From: Larus michahellis
Taxonomy: Eukaryota; Chordata; Aves; Charadriiformes; Laridae
Direction of reading: 5' to 3'
Length of the DNA: 64,000 nt
Assembly (NCBI RefSeq): GCF_964199755.1
Contig: NC_133907.1
Coordinates: 8,511,860 to 8,575,859, forward strand
The notes under the pieces are model-generated. The model worked only from the letters and a program-made list of their open reading frames with translations, searched no databases and had not been told where the DNA came from. Every line of letters starts with the position of its first letter. Position 1 is the stretch's first letter. This document shows positions 25,301 through 38,500 of this stretch, one piece after another. The position numbers were made by a program, and so were the translations under genes.

Positions 25301-27371
25301 GAAAAGCATCTTTGCCTGTAGCTCTTCCAACTTCTCTCTTCTCTTCTCTTTCCTTCTGAAAGGTGCAATAATCGTCTGGTTTCAGTGACCTTTTACTAAT
25401 GGCTGTGAAATATCTCTTTTTATTCCCTTTCCCTGGTATGTTCGGTTTTACTGCAGCAGACCCGCTCACAGCACTGGTATCTTCATTTTCCAGCACCAAA
25501 GGATCCTGGCTCTGAACCTGACCAGGAATATCTCTCCTCCAGGCTCCTCACAGCAAGATGCCCCACTTTCAGCCCCGTCCATGCGAAGAAGACTTATGGG
25601 AACACAACCTCAGACTTCATCATCCTCCGGTATCTCACAATATTTGCATAATTTCCAACCCAACAAGACGTGGGGGATCTGCAGTGTCCCTGCCGTGTGC
25701 TTTTTCCTTCTATTCCTATTTTAACAGGGCCGTGGACTGTGAAAGACAGCCTGAGGTTTCTGAATTCCAGAGGGAAAACCATTGGCAATTTTGTGCTGAC
25801 CTAAACAGTAACGATACCATTTTGGGGTGTGGACAGGACCCAAGTGTGTGCTTCAGGCCCTGATTGTCCTTCAAAAGTGCACCCAGCCGGCTCTGCTCTG
25901 TGTGAAGTTGGGAAGGGTCCTTGCTGCATTCCTCACAATGTTGCTACACACATTTGTGCAATATTTGGCTTATTTGTGCAACATAATTAATGAAACATGT
26001 CTCATTGGCACCAGCATCCCTAGGGACCCTAAAGCAAATGGGAGTCTTTGAAGCCTTAAAGGGTCTTAAAAGCAGAAAATATTTACCACAAGTTTATTAA
26101 AACAAGCTTTACTGGTAATAAATTAGCAGCCTGTAGACATGCCCTTTTCCTGAGGATCTGACATTAATCTTTTAGAAAAATACAGTAATGAGTTATAATT
26201 TTCATAACACCTTTCAATCTTTCCGTTCACTAGCTGCTGATGCACTTTGCTACCAAAACCTCTAAGTTTGGTAAGGTGTCCCTTCCTAAGGCATGTCCTC
26301 CGCAGAAAACAGCCGTGAGTTGATGACTCCTGCCCATATGCAATTCTCAGAAAGTCCATGAAAGGCATCAAGCCTTACGCAGCGCTCACAGGCACATGCG
26401 AGCAAAACCCCACACATAACACCATCGTGTTATTCCTTTTCCCATGGCCACTGATCCATGATGCTGGAAGTATTTTAAAGACATTGATCCAGAGTCCCGG
26501 TAATTGAGCCGGGGAGGGCTGATATGTCTGTTCTGTCCCTACATCTGCAGTTCAGGTTATGTGATCTTACTGTGCTGTTTCAAAACCACAAAACGCTGGG
26601 GGGGAGTGTTTACGGATTTGCACATCCCTTACACTGCACCATTGTATGGTAAATTATATTGGAGCCTCTCCAGAGCTCATTAACAAAAGCCCATTGTTTG
26701 AGGGTGTTATACATCCCGCGTGCTCAGCCTGAGAGTTATACTTGTATCATGAAAGTGTTGGCGAGTTCACATGAGAACTGCTTTCTAGTATTTCTGTTTG
26801 GATTTTTAATGACATTTCTGCAGGTGCACAACTTTTAAAAGGGCTCTTTTCTCAATCTACAGAATTGTTCCCAAATTCAGCTGGAGCAACAGCCGTTCCC
26901 AGCAATGCTGGATTTTTAGCAGTCATCTCAAAACTTTTTGTCACGACACCTAGTATTACTCAGTTTTATTTATGAAGGGTGTGTTTGAATATCTTTGCAT
27001 TAAATAGGGTATAGGCGTGGGAGATAGGTTGTACAGTCCGGTGAGGGCTAAATCAAGTCCAAGGCAGTTGCACTTGAGGATGTGTGCAGATATTAATACA
27101 TTTATCTTTTCAGTGTAAATGCTTTCTTAAGTTAATAAACAATTAAGTTTTATTGCAGGATCAAGCCTTATGTGCCAGGCAGTGTATTCTTCACTGTATT
27201 TGACATACCCTGATAACTACTCAAAAGGTCTAAAACCTGGGGACTCAACTGTGGCATCTGTGAGCATGGCTTCATGGCTTGGTGACAGAAGGGGCTCGGA
27301 GTATTCTTGCCCCATTACACCTATCCCAGTTCCCATCCTGAGCTGGCTCTCCATCCTTTGGGGTTTTTTTT

Positions 27372-27389
27372 TGTGTGTGTGTGTGTGTT
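27372..27389. repeat. (GT)n simple repeat
   Basis: Short GT microsatellite between T-runs. Confidence 0.85.
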
Positions 27390-29539
27390 TTTAAGCTGGA
27401 TCAGTTCCCTGAAGTGGATCACCGACTGATTTCACAACCAGATGTGCCAGCACAGGAAGGACTGTGGTGCACGCAAGAAGAAACGCGGAGGGAGTCCTGG
27501 ATTGTTGGAAACCACAATTGCCGCAAAACTCGCCGTAACATGAATCCGCAGATAAGGTTAGTCATAGCCTGCAACGTGCAGCTGATGACTGACCCCATGG
27601 GAGAATCGCTTCCCAGCAGTGTTGTGCAAGGGGCTCATACTCTGTCTTCCTAAATCCTGGAGGGCTGAAGCTTGTTTGTACAACAAACAAGGCCCGGTTG
27701 GAGTTTAGCATGCAGAGCTGTCCCTCTCTAATATAATTCAGCTGTGTATGTATTTCATTGCAAAGAAAATATAGCTATGAGTTTTTCTAGGTTTCTTCAT
27801 CAGTGGCCACTGCATTAGTGCTAAACGTTCGTGTGACTTCTACATGTTAAAAGAAGTACGTTGGGCAGGTTTCTGAATAAATGCAAATCAGAGGTGAATC
27901 ATCTAAAATACTTGGAGTTGCGGGCACAAGCGGGATCCAAGTCAAGCCACTTGTCCTAGTTTCTGTCACACAAACACTAACCCTTTATAAATCATTAATT
28001 TCCCGACTGTTTATTATCCGGGGGAAGTAACAAAACAGTAGTATCACATAACACATCCTAAGAATGCCTTGTTCATTTTAAGAGCAAATAAAACTAAATA
28101 GCACCAAGTTGTTAGTGATGCTGCCTACGAGACCAAGCAGAAACACAAAAAGGGGACCTTAATCAGGCTAAGGCCGCAAAATAAACAGGGGAATGGGTAA
28201 AAAAAGAAAACTAAAAGGCTAGACAAGAGTGACTTCACGTAGACTGTCTTCACAGAGATATTCTTTGTTTACTATCACGTGGAAATTGTCTCTGCTCGTT
28301 ACATGGTGGGGCTTTCACCGGGGACACCGCAGCAGCGCTGTTAGAGTGCCAATGGTTTCCACAGCTGCTGCCGTTACCCTCCGCCGCCTTTCTCACAGGA
28401 ATAATCTAACACCTACCCATGGGCAGAGAACAGAGCAGAGCCACCGGTTCAAAAAATAATCACCAAAATGAATTACTCCGTTGAGAAAGCAAACTTTTTG
28501 TTGTTTTGCTAGCACGGCCCCTCCTCTAATGTGTTTGTCATCTGTCGCCCAGAAGCCTCTTGTGATGATGAGGTAACGGCATTAATTCCCATCTGAAGAT
28601 GAAGCAGAGAAAGAGCGATGTTTATCTTTGCTATAACTCGACTGAAGTTCGCCTTTCTGCGCAGCAGCGGCTCGGGGGGCGCAGAGCAGACCCTGCCGCG
28701 GGCAGAGGATGCTACAGCCGCAGGCGCTGCCGGGGCACCGGCGTTCCACTGTGCACCTTGGTCCAAAATACGATGACAAAGTTGCAGGCAGGAAGGTGAG
28801 AGTTAGATAAAATAGGTGGAAATTCTAAGTGATTTTGTAACCTTTCAATGGACAGCACCGACAGCTGAGAAACGCACGGTTATTTACTCCTCGCTAATAC
28901 AGCAATGCCAGAAACTGCACCGCTTCGGTACGGTCGAACCTCACCAGTGCAAAACGTATTGGCTTTTTGTCGATTTAGCTTTAATCACTTCCCACTTTCG
29001 CTAGTAAAAAGTCCTTTTCTGGCCAACATTCCTGTGTTTATATGGAGCTGGCTTTTTTTTATTCGTCAGTAAAGTATTGTACTTCTAAACGTGATGTTAG
29101 CAAAACCCTAATCCAGGCCTCACTTTGGTCCAGATGTTATTTATTTTAATCTCTTAAGGCTCCAAAATACTATATATTTACAGTTGCCTTTAAAGTTATT
29201 GTTAGTTACAAAATATTAGAGACATAGTTTCATCTATAAAATGCATAATTAAATTAATCTTTACCATACTTATTTTACATTGCACAGGAAACATTTTCGT
29301 CTGATGAATACCATGGACATATAATTAGTACTTTATACCATAAACTAGATTATAACTTACACTGTCCACCCTGGCTCCAAAAATCCTTGCAGATTTTAAT
29401 TCAATTGCTGCACTTTATCTGAATGGAAGCATTTGAATTCAATTATTATTATTTAGTGCGGATTTGTGCCTTTATGTAGGTTAGATGTGGTAGTAGTTTT
29501 AAAACAGAAGTTTAGTGGAAGTCTCAAATTAGGCATTTT

Positions 29540-30040
29540 TGCATCTATATTTAGGCATCTGCCAGATTTTAAATGCTGAACATCTGATTTTTCTAGCTGA
29601 GGTTTGCCTAAGTGAGGGTTTAACAGGAATCAAGACTGGCAGATGAAAGTAAAGGGAAACTAATTTTGAGGTATTTCTGAATTTCAACGGGAACTGGGCG
29701 CCTGACCTTCTCGGACTCTTTTGAAAGCCCTCTTACATGCCTATCTCTATCTTTCAATGACTAAATACCTTTCAAAATCTGGCAGGACGCTTTGGATAAA
29801 TGTTTAACAGTAAACCCAATAAAATCTCCTTGTTCTCTTTGATTTGTTCTTTCCACTGCCTGAGACACTTTTAGATATTTTTGGCAACGAGACATCCCTT
29901 GAGGTAGATCTGCCCTTTTTACTTTTAGCTGAAGATAAGCTAGATGTGGTTGCAATTTAAAGACGTTTTAAAAACGGAGTGCTGGAATTAGCCAGATGGT
30001 TCTATATGTAGGCATCTCCCAGATTTAAGCCGCAAAGGGC
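29540..30040. repeat. Probable ancient amniote repeat with internal sub-repeats
   Basis: The word TATTTAGGCATCTGCCAGAT (about 29550) recurs as TATGTAGGCATCTCCCAGAT (about 30005), and an inverted copy CTAAATACCTTTCAAAATCTGG lies between (about 29762). The middle contains TTTCAACGGGAACTGGGCGC and CTCTTTTGAAAGCCC. This vocabulary (taggcgcctaa, aaatacctttgaaaatctgg) is typical of an old repeat common in turtles, crocodiles and birds. The class is uncertain and the ends are approximate. Confidence 0.45.
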
Positions 30041-30197
30041 CGGTTGGGGGGATTGATGCTCTGCGGTCCCTCGCTCAGCCCAGGGCTCCGCCGGGAGCGC
30101 AGCCTCCAAGGGGCTGCCGCAGGAAGCCGAGGCAGCCCATTTATTCTCCTATTACAGAGCCATTCCTGTGTTTATACCATCTTGTTTAGCTTACTCC

Positions 30198-30247
30198 TAA
30201 TGCACATCCTAAGACGTACCTCTAATACACATCCTAAGACATGTTTA
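30198..30247. repeat. Tandem duplication, two 25-bp units
   Basis: TAATGCACATCCTAAGAC and TAATACACATCCTAAGAC start 25 bp apart with one mismatch across 18 bp. Confidence 0.8.
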
Positions 30248-32180
30248 TGAAAATTCTTTATAAGCAAAATATTTTACTTCCATTGAGTAAGTTCAGATAC
30301 AGAACAGCCTCAGCGCCACGGGCCGGTTCAACTGCACTCTCGCTCTCTCCCTCTGCATCTTTTATTTAAAAATTCAGCCTTCAGCCCACCCACACTACCA
30401 CAGCAAGACCCAATAATTGTAACATATGGATTCTCGGCCAATCTTGTGCTGCTCCTGTTGGCAAGCAGTAATTATTCTTCAGAAGATTAAATACTACTTA
30501 GAGCTGCAGAAGGTACGTTGTTAGCTGGAGAATGAGCAACTGGGGTTTGGACTCATGTTGGGGTTTGATTCTTTAAATGCTTATTCAGAACAGATGCTGT
30601 ATCTCTTTATGAAGCACATATTCCCAAGGTGTGATCGTCCACTGTCCGCTAATTTGGAAATCCGTTCCATCGAATGGGCTCGAATGAATGGCATCACTGA
30701 ACTGGCTAAACACCAAAACCATGCCCTGGTCTTAAAAAGATTTTGAACGTTTTCAGAACGCACTGAACAGACTTGGTTTGCACGTGCTCAGCACTTCTGA
30801 AAATCAGGCAAGAAGCTTTTAAAGATTTAACAGTCACTCGTCTCCAGCAGGAAGTAAAATCATTTAAAATTTGAAGAGAGACACATAAAAAGGGGACGTG
30901 ACATTCAAGAGATATTTTATTATATTAGACAGCAAATTCATAGGAAATGCTCTTTCAGTGAAGCGATTTATTGCACTGTGGGACTCATGGCCACCGAGAC
31001 AAGGATTTTAAAAGTTTCACGCGCAGAGTGGATGACAGAACTATCTTTGTTTAACTGTTATTGCTAATGGCATTTCTGCAAGGGTTGTTTAACCTCAGGC
31101 TTTAGGGTCTAATCTATACTCTGATTTTTCAGCTCAAGATGAACCTAATGCGGTGCCTGATTATCTTGCATGGCTTTTTACACAATCTTCCCTGAGCATC
31201 AAATGATGTCCAGTATCAAAAGTGGCTATTGAAGGAGATAGGCACCTTGCCCTCCACCTCGTTTAGTCCCATGTGGTAATTTCTGTTGCCCTAAAATCAA
31301 GTCTTGGTGTTCAGACACTGTGGGAAGGGTACTGGGCAAACGCCCTGCAGAGAGATTCTGTCTCTAGAAGGCAGAGATGATGAGCTCTACAAGCACAGCA
31401 ATAACCAGCTGCTTAGATAAAAGTTTTCTTCCCCAGAAGCCATGATTTGTCCCCAGAGTCTTGGTGTACATGTTCCCACGTGCCCTAATCTCAGATTCAT
31501 CAGGATTCATGTGGGTGCCGCTTCCACATCACCGAACTCAGCATTATTTATGTTTATTCTTTCCTGGAAAGAAAAATATGAAAATACTTTACGTGCTTTT
31601 TAAACTCATAAATGTAATGAATCAAGGGCAATTTGGCAAATCTGTTTTATGGCTAGAGGCCCACCTTGGATCTGCCCACTTAGTTAAACTCAATCTTGCT
31701 GAGGCATCTTTCTACCTCTGAAGAATCTGTCACTTGGAGCCAATCGATCACGGTGACGTCCCGTCCTTCCTAGCCCGACAACGCATGTTTCTTTTTATTT
31801 GCCCATTACTTCACTTCCTGCCATCTATCTCCCTCAAGATGTCTTTCCCTTATTTTTAATACCTCGTCCAAGTTGTATCTCCACAATCTATTTACCCGCT
31901 GTGATCATCAGACTAAAACCAGAAAGAGACCGAAGCTCATATTCCCAGCAGGCTGAAATCTGATTTCCTGGGCCGTTTTATTCACGTATCATTGATAGTA
32001 TCTGGAAAACTGAATATGCACTGGGTTTGGATGAATAAATTTCACATAAGAGTGAGGTAAACACAGCATTATGCCTCACAGGTATTCAGACAAAAAAAAA
32101 AAAAAAGAAAAAGAAAAAACAGATTGGCTTACATTACTCCAAAAGCTCCACAATTATCTCAAAGTCCTCTGAGATTTAGA

Positions 32181-32313
32181 CATACATATATATACACACA
32201 CACTCTGGATATATAAAAATACTGTGTGTGTATATACATATATATATATACTGGAAATCTATATATACTTTTATTTTTTTATATATATATAAAAATACAG
32301 GAGATATATATAC
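32181..32313. repeat. AT/CA-rich microsatellite cluster with inverted symmetry
   Basis: ATATATATACACACACAC is followed about 20 bp later by GTGTGTGTATATAC, its near reverse complement, and then by two further (TA)n tracts. The cluster could form cruciforms. Confidence 0.85.
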
Positions 32314-32529
32314 TAGAAATGTTCTGTTCACTTTCTGGGGATTTGTGACCTTAGGGTGAACCCCACAGAGACCCCACATTTTCAAGCTTTTCTTTATTAT
32401 CACATGTTTTAAGATTACTTTACAGATCCGCAGAAGAAAGGCTTCTCTTACAACCATTTGTTTCTCTAGCAACTTCAGTTCTAAATGAAACATCAAATAT
32501 CGTGGGAGTTAGTAACCCGAAACCGAACA

Positions 32530-32559
32530 GTTTGTATCAAGAAACTGCTTGATACGAAC
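32530..32559. repeat. 12-bp inverted repeat, 6-nt loop
   Basis: GTTTGTATCAAG - AAACTG - CTTGATACGAAC. One T/G position is a mismatch in DNA and a G-U pair in RNA on one strand. Confidence 0.85.
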
Positions 32560-35500
32560 ATTCAGTGCTCTGAATAGTAGTCATTCATTTTCAGAAGTGC
32601 CATCAGCTGGCCATGGAATAGTAGGTTCAAAAAATTATGGAAGTTTGCATAAATAGCTCCTCAAACAGGCATTAGTGAACGAAAACTTTTTTCCTCTTTT
32701 TTTGCACATGCATGGATGGAACTTCCATCGTATTTCACAGATAACACATAATTACATGTAAGGCTTGATTAAATTTTTCTTGAAAAAATGTTGAAAGTAG
32801 GGGGTTAGGTAGGAAGAGAAGCTGGTGGTGGACCAGAGCCTCAGCTGTTGCCCGTTACACCACTGCTGTGGGAGCCCACTTATACCCACCCCATCGCTCC
32901 AGAGCCCCCGGCTGTGCCTGAGGAAGGAGCCAAAGGCTTGGCGGATGCAGGGGGGAGAAGATGCTGTTCTCTGGCTATGGAGTAATGGCACAAAGGAAGA
33001 GCTGGACATCCCACTCCTCAGGATTTATGAAGACTAAACAGGTGAATTTATGGATGACTTTTTCCCTCCCCTCTTGTGTTACAGTAGCAGGCTTTGGCTA
33101 GTTTGGATGCTAGGGAGCTGAATCTGCACGTTCAGAGACTTTTCACTGGTGCAAACTCACTGCAGAGCCACAGCAGAAACTGGAGGGGAGGCTCCAGCAC
33201 CCCCACGGCACAAGCAAACCTGGTGTTTGTGCTGTAACGTGACCGAGCCTTTTCTTGTTTCAGGAAATTTCAAGTCCTTCTTAAGTCTTTATCCACATGA
33301 AGCCTTATTTTGGAGCCACTGCTCCTGATTAACTCTCTATGGATACCTAAATATTTGGAAAGCTGCTTAACCTTGGGGAACGCTCCTAGTGATTCACTGT
33401 GGGGGGGCGTGGAGGGGGCAGGGTATTTTAAAAAGAAAAAAAGTTATGCCCATACTATGCAACTCCATGACTCGAGGTAAATCCACCCTGGCCCAGGAAA
33501 CCATATCCCGTGTTGCTCATTCAGAGCGCCTCTTCCGAGAGGCTGCTTGTTTGTGTGCGGCTGCCCCGGGCTATTGCAGCAAAATTCCTTGTGCTGAAGC
33601 AACTCCATTCATACAGGCAGGGCCAGGAATAACGCACAGCGAGGCAACGCGCTGCTCATCGGCATTAGCCAGGAGCTGCAGATGTAAACCCTAACCCATC
33701 TGAATTCACTTCTCTTTACACGCCACGCTAGCAATAGCATGTAAAACACAACGCAACAAAGCTGGAAGGAGAAACTCCCATAGCTTGTGTTTACACCATG
33801 CATCCAACACACCTCCCCTTTTTCTGGAAGAGTTACAGAATGCATTAATTGAGCTTCAGGGTGGCTGCTAATTACATCATTGATTTCCCTTTTCCTAGAG
33901 GTGAAGTTACATTAGTGGCAAAAAAAAAAAACCCTTGCACAGCCTTCCCAAAAGTAGGAATCGCTCCTGAACACAAGCCTTCATCCTGCCCTGTCCAAGG
34001 CTATGTTGGTGAGAACCTGACGAAAAGGAGGTAACCAGGTGGTGCAGGTGGTGTGGCTGGCAGGAGCCTGTAGCCCGTGGCTGGCATGGTCCAGCCTCCC
34101 CTCCTTGCTGGATGGACCCATGAGCATTTTTTGTGGCTGTGGCCTGAGGAAATGATCCAGCTGAGCTAGCAACTTTTTTTACTGGGTTATTTTCCAGCCA
34201 GTGCCGCATAAAAAGAACAAAAGAGAGGTGGGAGCACAGGCTGGTATAGCCATGATGTCGTCAAGCTACACTGGGAGGCTTTGGCTCCATGAACGTGAAA
34301 ACCCTCTCTAAAGACCTTGTGCCACCATCCTTCATCTTCCCATCCCTGCTGGAAGCAGAGTTGGCAGTATATAAGTATTTTGGCTCATCCCAAACTGTAA
34401 CCTCGCCCTGGGAGAAAGCACCAGGTCTCCTCATTACAAGCCACTTGGGCTTTGTCATCTTCTGTGTTTAAGCAGTCCTGAGCACACTGCCTGCCCAAGG
34501 TGGACAGCAGGGGGGGAATGAGGGTGACAGGCTGCACCCCGGTTATTGTAGGTGGTGATACCATTTCTGAGAGCAGCATTAGCATTCAAACGTCAAGCTA
34601 TTCAGCCTTGACTTCACCATTACTGACACTGAGGTCAGGCAACCGCTCTCATACAAAGCCTGGCTGGGAGAACCGGCATTCAGAATTTCGCATGTGGTGG
34701 GTGAGGATGTGCCACCTCGGCACAGAGTTGTCCTTGCACTATGTCATACGGAGGTAACACCCTGCACCTTGATAACGCACAATCGGGTCTTTCAACTCCC
34801 AGGCAATGACTTTATACTTTCTTTGACATGGCTGTAGGGATGATAAATATACATGCATTTCTTAAGATTACTTCAGATGGTCTCTGAAGGCCTGAGTTCT
34901 TCCTAATCTCTTTTGCTTTTTCCAAAATAACAAAAAAGATTTCTCAGCCATCTTAAAACCTACCGGGAGGCCTATAGCTTCAGACTCAAATTACAACTTG
35001 AAAAGACTTGTAGGAAACAAGTCTGCAAATGTATTTAGTGTATGAAAAATTGTTTTCTAAAAAACATCCAAGATGTTCTATTTCACCTAATTCTCTATAT
35101 TGATTTCTGTGGCATCATCTTCTTCCTTCTCTTTTTCTTCTTTTAATGCATTTCTATTTCTTCCAAACACACAAAGAACTATTTCTTTTACAAAACAGAA
35201 CAAAGAAGTTTTCCTTCCCAATCAGTAATTTCGTTTTCTTTTGTAATTGTAAAAAGAAACTCCCGAAAAATCAATATATTGTTGCCAAGTCATACACAAA
35301 CTGGAATGGAGCAAGCTTAGTAAATAAAGGAAATTGCAATTTTTTTCCTCTCTTTGGTCACCCTTTAGTACACTCAAGGTGACTGCCAATCTCTTCTGTG
35401 CTTCTGCTTTGCTCCCCCACCCTGTCTATCCTTCCCTCCTCCCTGAAAATTTAAAAGTTAGTCTTGGAGATGAAAAGAGAAGGTTGAAAAGAATTGTTTC

Positions 35501-38500
35501 TTGGAGTCTAAATTCCTGATGTCCTAAATTACAGCAACCCCCACCCCGAAGTGATTGGCTCCTTAAAGTAATCTGACCCCTCTCAATTAACTAGCACAGA
35601 GATAAAGATTGCTCATGCTAAAGTTGTCACATAACACCAGGCTTAGAAATTGGAAAATCTCAAGTAAAAGACAGATACCTGTTCGGCTGTATCAATAGTT
35701 TCAACATATATCAATAATTGGATATGATTTCCTCTCTCAATGTGCAAAATTGAGTGAATTTATGCACCTAAACCTAACAAGAAGGGCTTCTTGTTGAATA
35801 CTTTAATTAAAATGTATAAGAGACCATTTACAAGTTGAAGCTTTAAGAGAGCTAGGACCTGTGTTGGGTTTTTTTTGTTTTCCAAGGCGCAACTGTCTTC
35901 TGCAAAATATACACGCGGAGTTTTGAAGCTCAGATGTGAGCTGCTTACAAATCCAAGAGAGGCAGAAAAAGATGTTTTACCGACTTGATTTGCACCTGCA
36001 ATTAAACAGACACACAGGCTAGGCTAATTTACACTGAAACTTAATTGCGAGCATAAATCTTGTGTATACAAATGACATATAAATAAAACCGCTCCTGGAT
36101 ACCCATGATCTGTTACACAAAGGAGCCAAGAGTCCTATATCTCCTTTTTTTTTTTTCACGGCTGTAGGTCTCACTTTGGGACACAGAATTACTTTAATGC
36201 ATTCGTCGTCTTCCCTTCTTCCCTGAAAATAACTGTGGGATGTCAAAAAAAAATAAATAATCAGGACACAATTTGTCCTGGAGTACCTTTAAACAGAGAT
36301 GCTGTTAACAATTAATCAGCAAAAAGAGTGTGGGGAAACACAAGCATGTGGATCATAACTTATTAACTGTAATTTCAGCTTGTTTGAGCATCCTGTAAAG
36401 GTGCTTTGTTGGTCTTGAGTTTTTGTGGAGGGAGCCAGGACTGAGCGTCATAAGGAAAGGGTCAAGGGATTATAGATCTGCTGAGGCCATTTTTATTTTC
36501 TAAACAATATTTCATGTGTGGAAGGCACTTTGAGACGCCAGGGGTGAGCAGTGTACAACTGGAGCAGCGTTCTCTATGTGAGTGGCGAGTTCTTGATGAA
36601 GCCTAAAGGAGAAGGTAAAAAAAGGAAACATCCAAAAAAGAACAAAAAGCAACCCAAGTTGGGTTATGTGCAAATACCTCCCACATAACGTATTTCCATA
36701 TCAGCACGAATGCTTGGGGGATTTTGAGGAGCGCGTATAAGGAGACCAAATGGGGCTGAGAGGCTGAAGGCTCAAGAGACCTAAAGTCACTTCATGCCTG
36801 GAGCAGAAGGGAGCACCACAGCTACCCTCTGAATAACGATATCTTCATGGAGACTTAGACTGTAACAGGAGCAGATATTTTGAGGGTTGAATTTTAATTT
36901 CTTTTTGTGACATGGCTGGTCAGTTAAGAGGCTGCTAGAGTTGTTTTGTTTCTCTTCCACAAAATGCAATCTCTAGGGTTTTGCTACTTGAGTTATGAGC
37001 CTGCTGTTATTCTGATAAGCCCGTTTATGGTGTGACCTACTTAACCAGGGCTCTGGTGGCTGGAGGCTCACAGTAGTGCAAAGACTAAAGGCCACAAACA
37101 GGAAAAGATATCATATGAAAAAAAAAAAAAAGTTTTCAGGCTTTTGTCCTTTACATGCTGCAAGGTGTCAAGCACTGAACCAGCTCCGAGACCATTGTTC
37201 AACCAACTGCTCTTTTCAAATGGAAATGTCTGCAAAAGCCATGTCAGCAAAAGGAATTCTTTGCTTAAACTGTGGCTCCTAGCTTATATCCTACAATAAA
37301 ACCTGAGGCCTATTAGTCCATTCTTAGGACTTGTTACTAGGTTTTAAACCCCCTTTCAAGGCACAGTTTTAGCCTAATCTGGCTGTACCACTAGCACGGG
37401 CAAGATTATGAAGCTGCAAGGTTATGTTGCCTTTGACTTGCGGATGTATGTCAGAAGTCTGGTTTATAGTTTCCACTGGTGCAATTGTCTTTTAAAAAAA
37501 TATCTTTCTGCAGAAGGCACTGGAGCAACACAGGACTAGCTACGTCCACACAGGAAACAGGATCAAGGATTTCCAAAGGTCTGTTGATTTTTCAGCTTTC
37601 ATGCTCTGAAGATACATTTCCTTTGAAGTGTCTCAAATAGGGTAGTATCCAATTATATTTGTAATCCCAATCTAATTCAATCAGGGACTCCAATTATAGC
37701 TGATCTGCCTCTTAATCTAGTTAAAGTCTGTAGAGTAGACTGCACCTTAGCTAACGTAACCGAATTAACATTCAAGCTGTTGAACACTTGTAATCGGGGA
37801 TAACCAAGTTTCAGCCAGAACTAGCTGAAAAGTGGGAGGTTTACAAGGGAAATGGGCTGATCTTCATTTCATGTCCAAACCCTGCAACAGTTCTCCTTGC
37901 AGCTGACTCTCTGCCAAGCTTCTAAAGGGCCTTAAAAAGGACTTTTGGGACGAGTGAAACACAATGGCTATTTCAGCTTTATCTAGTTGTGTTCTTCCTC
38001 CCAAACGCTTCATCCCAGCTCCCCCAGGGGCTCAGGAGCACTAACGCAGCACCACTTCAAGCGCATCACCTTGCAACTTTCTGGAGCACGTGGCCCAGCA
38101 GTTTCTTGGCACCTTACCTGCTCATTGTGTGGCCACGGCACATCTGGAGCAACCAGGCAGACACCCAGGCCTTGCACAAATCCACCCTCGCCTGCACTCC
38201 TCCAGGAGAAAGCCTCACCTGAAGAGCCTCCATGCTCTTGAGTAGACAGCATGCATTGAGGGACAGCAGGTAGATGACCTGACATACATGGGAACACATG
38301 GCTGTGGTGCATCATTTACACTACTCCAGGGAATAATCACACAGCACTAAGGGTCTTGTAGGTATAAAAGCAGACAGATTGTAAAAGAGCTGTCAGGAGA
38401 ACTTTACAGTGATGGCCCCACTGGCCAGTCATGTCGCATCAGTGTGACTTCAGAAAACACCTAGTTAATCAACCAATGTTAAAACCAGCAGGTCCTAAAG

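Larger units (their letters stand above)
20247..29539. other. Intergenic desert, no gene seen
   Basis: A GC-rich patch lies next to the CR1 fragment (20.25-20.37 kb). The rest is AT-rich unique DNA with one old repeat fragment near 22.3 kb and a GT microsatellite at 27.37 kb. A perfect octamer ATGCAAAT stands at 27881-27888. No coding exon recognised. Confidence 0.65.

Noticed and set aside
27881-27888. Octamer ATGCAAAT as an OCT4-SOX2 composite
   Set aside because: The octamer is perfect, as are others at about 5253, 10226, 12215 and 14772, but none has the SOX half (CATTGTT/AACAATG) at the composite spacing.
36510-36560. Possible old repeat tail (GGCACTTTGAGACGCC)
   Set aside because: Resembles the 'gcgctttgagatcc' tail of an amniote repeat, but only about 16 bp match well, too short to call.
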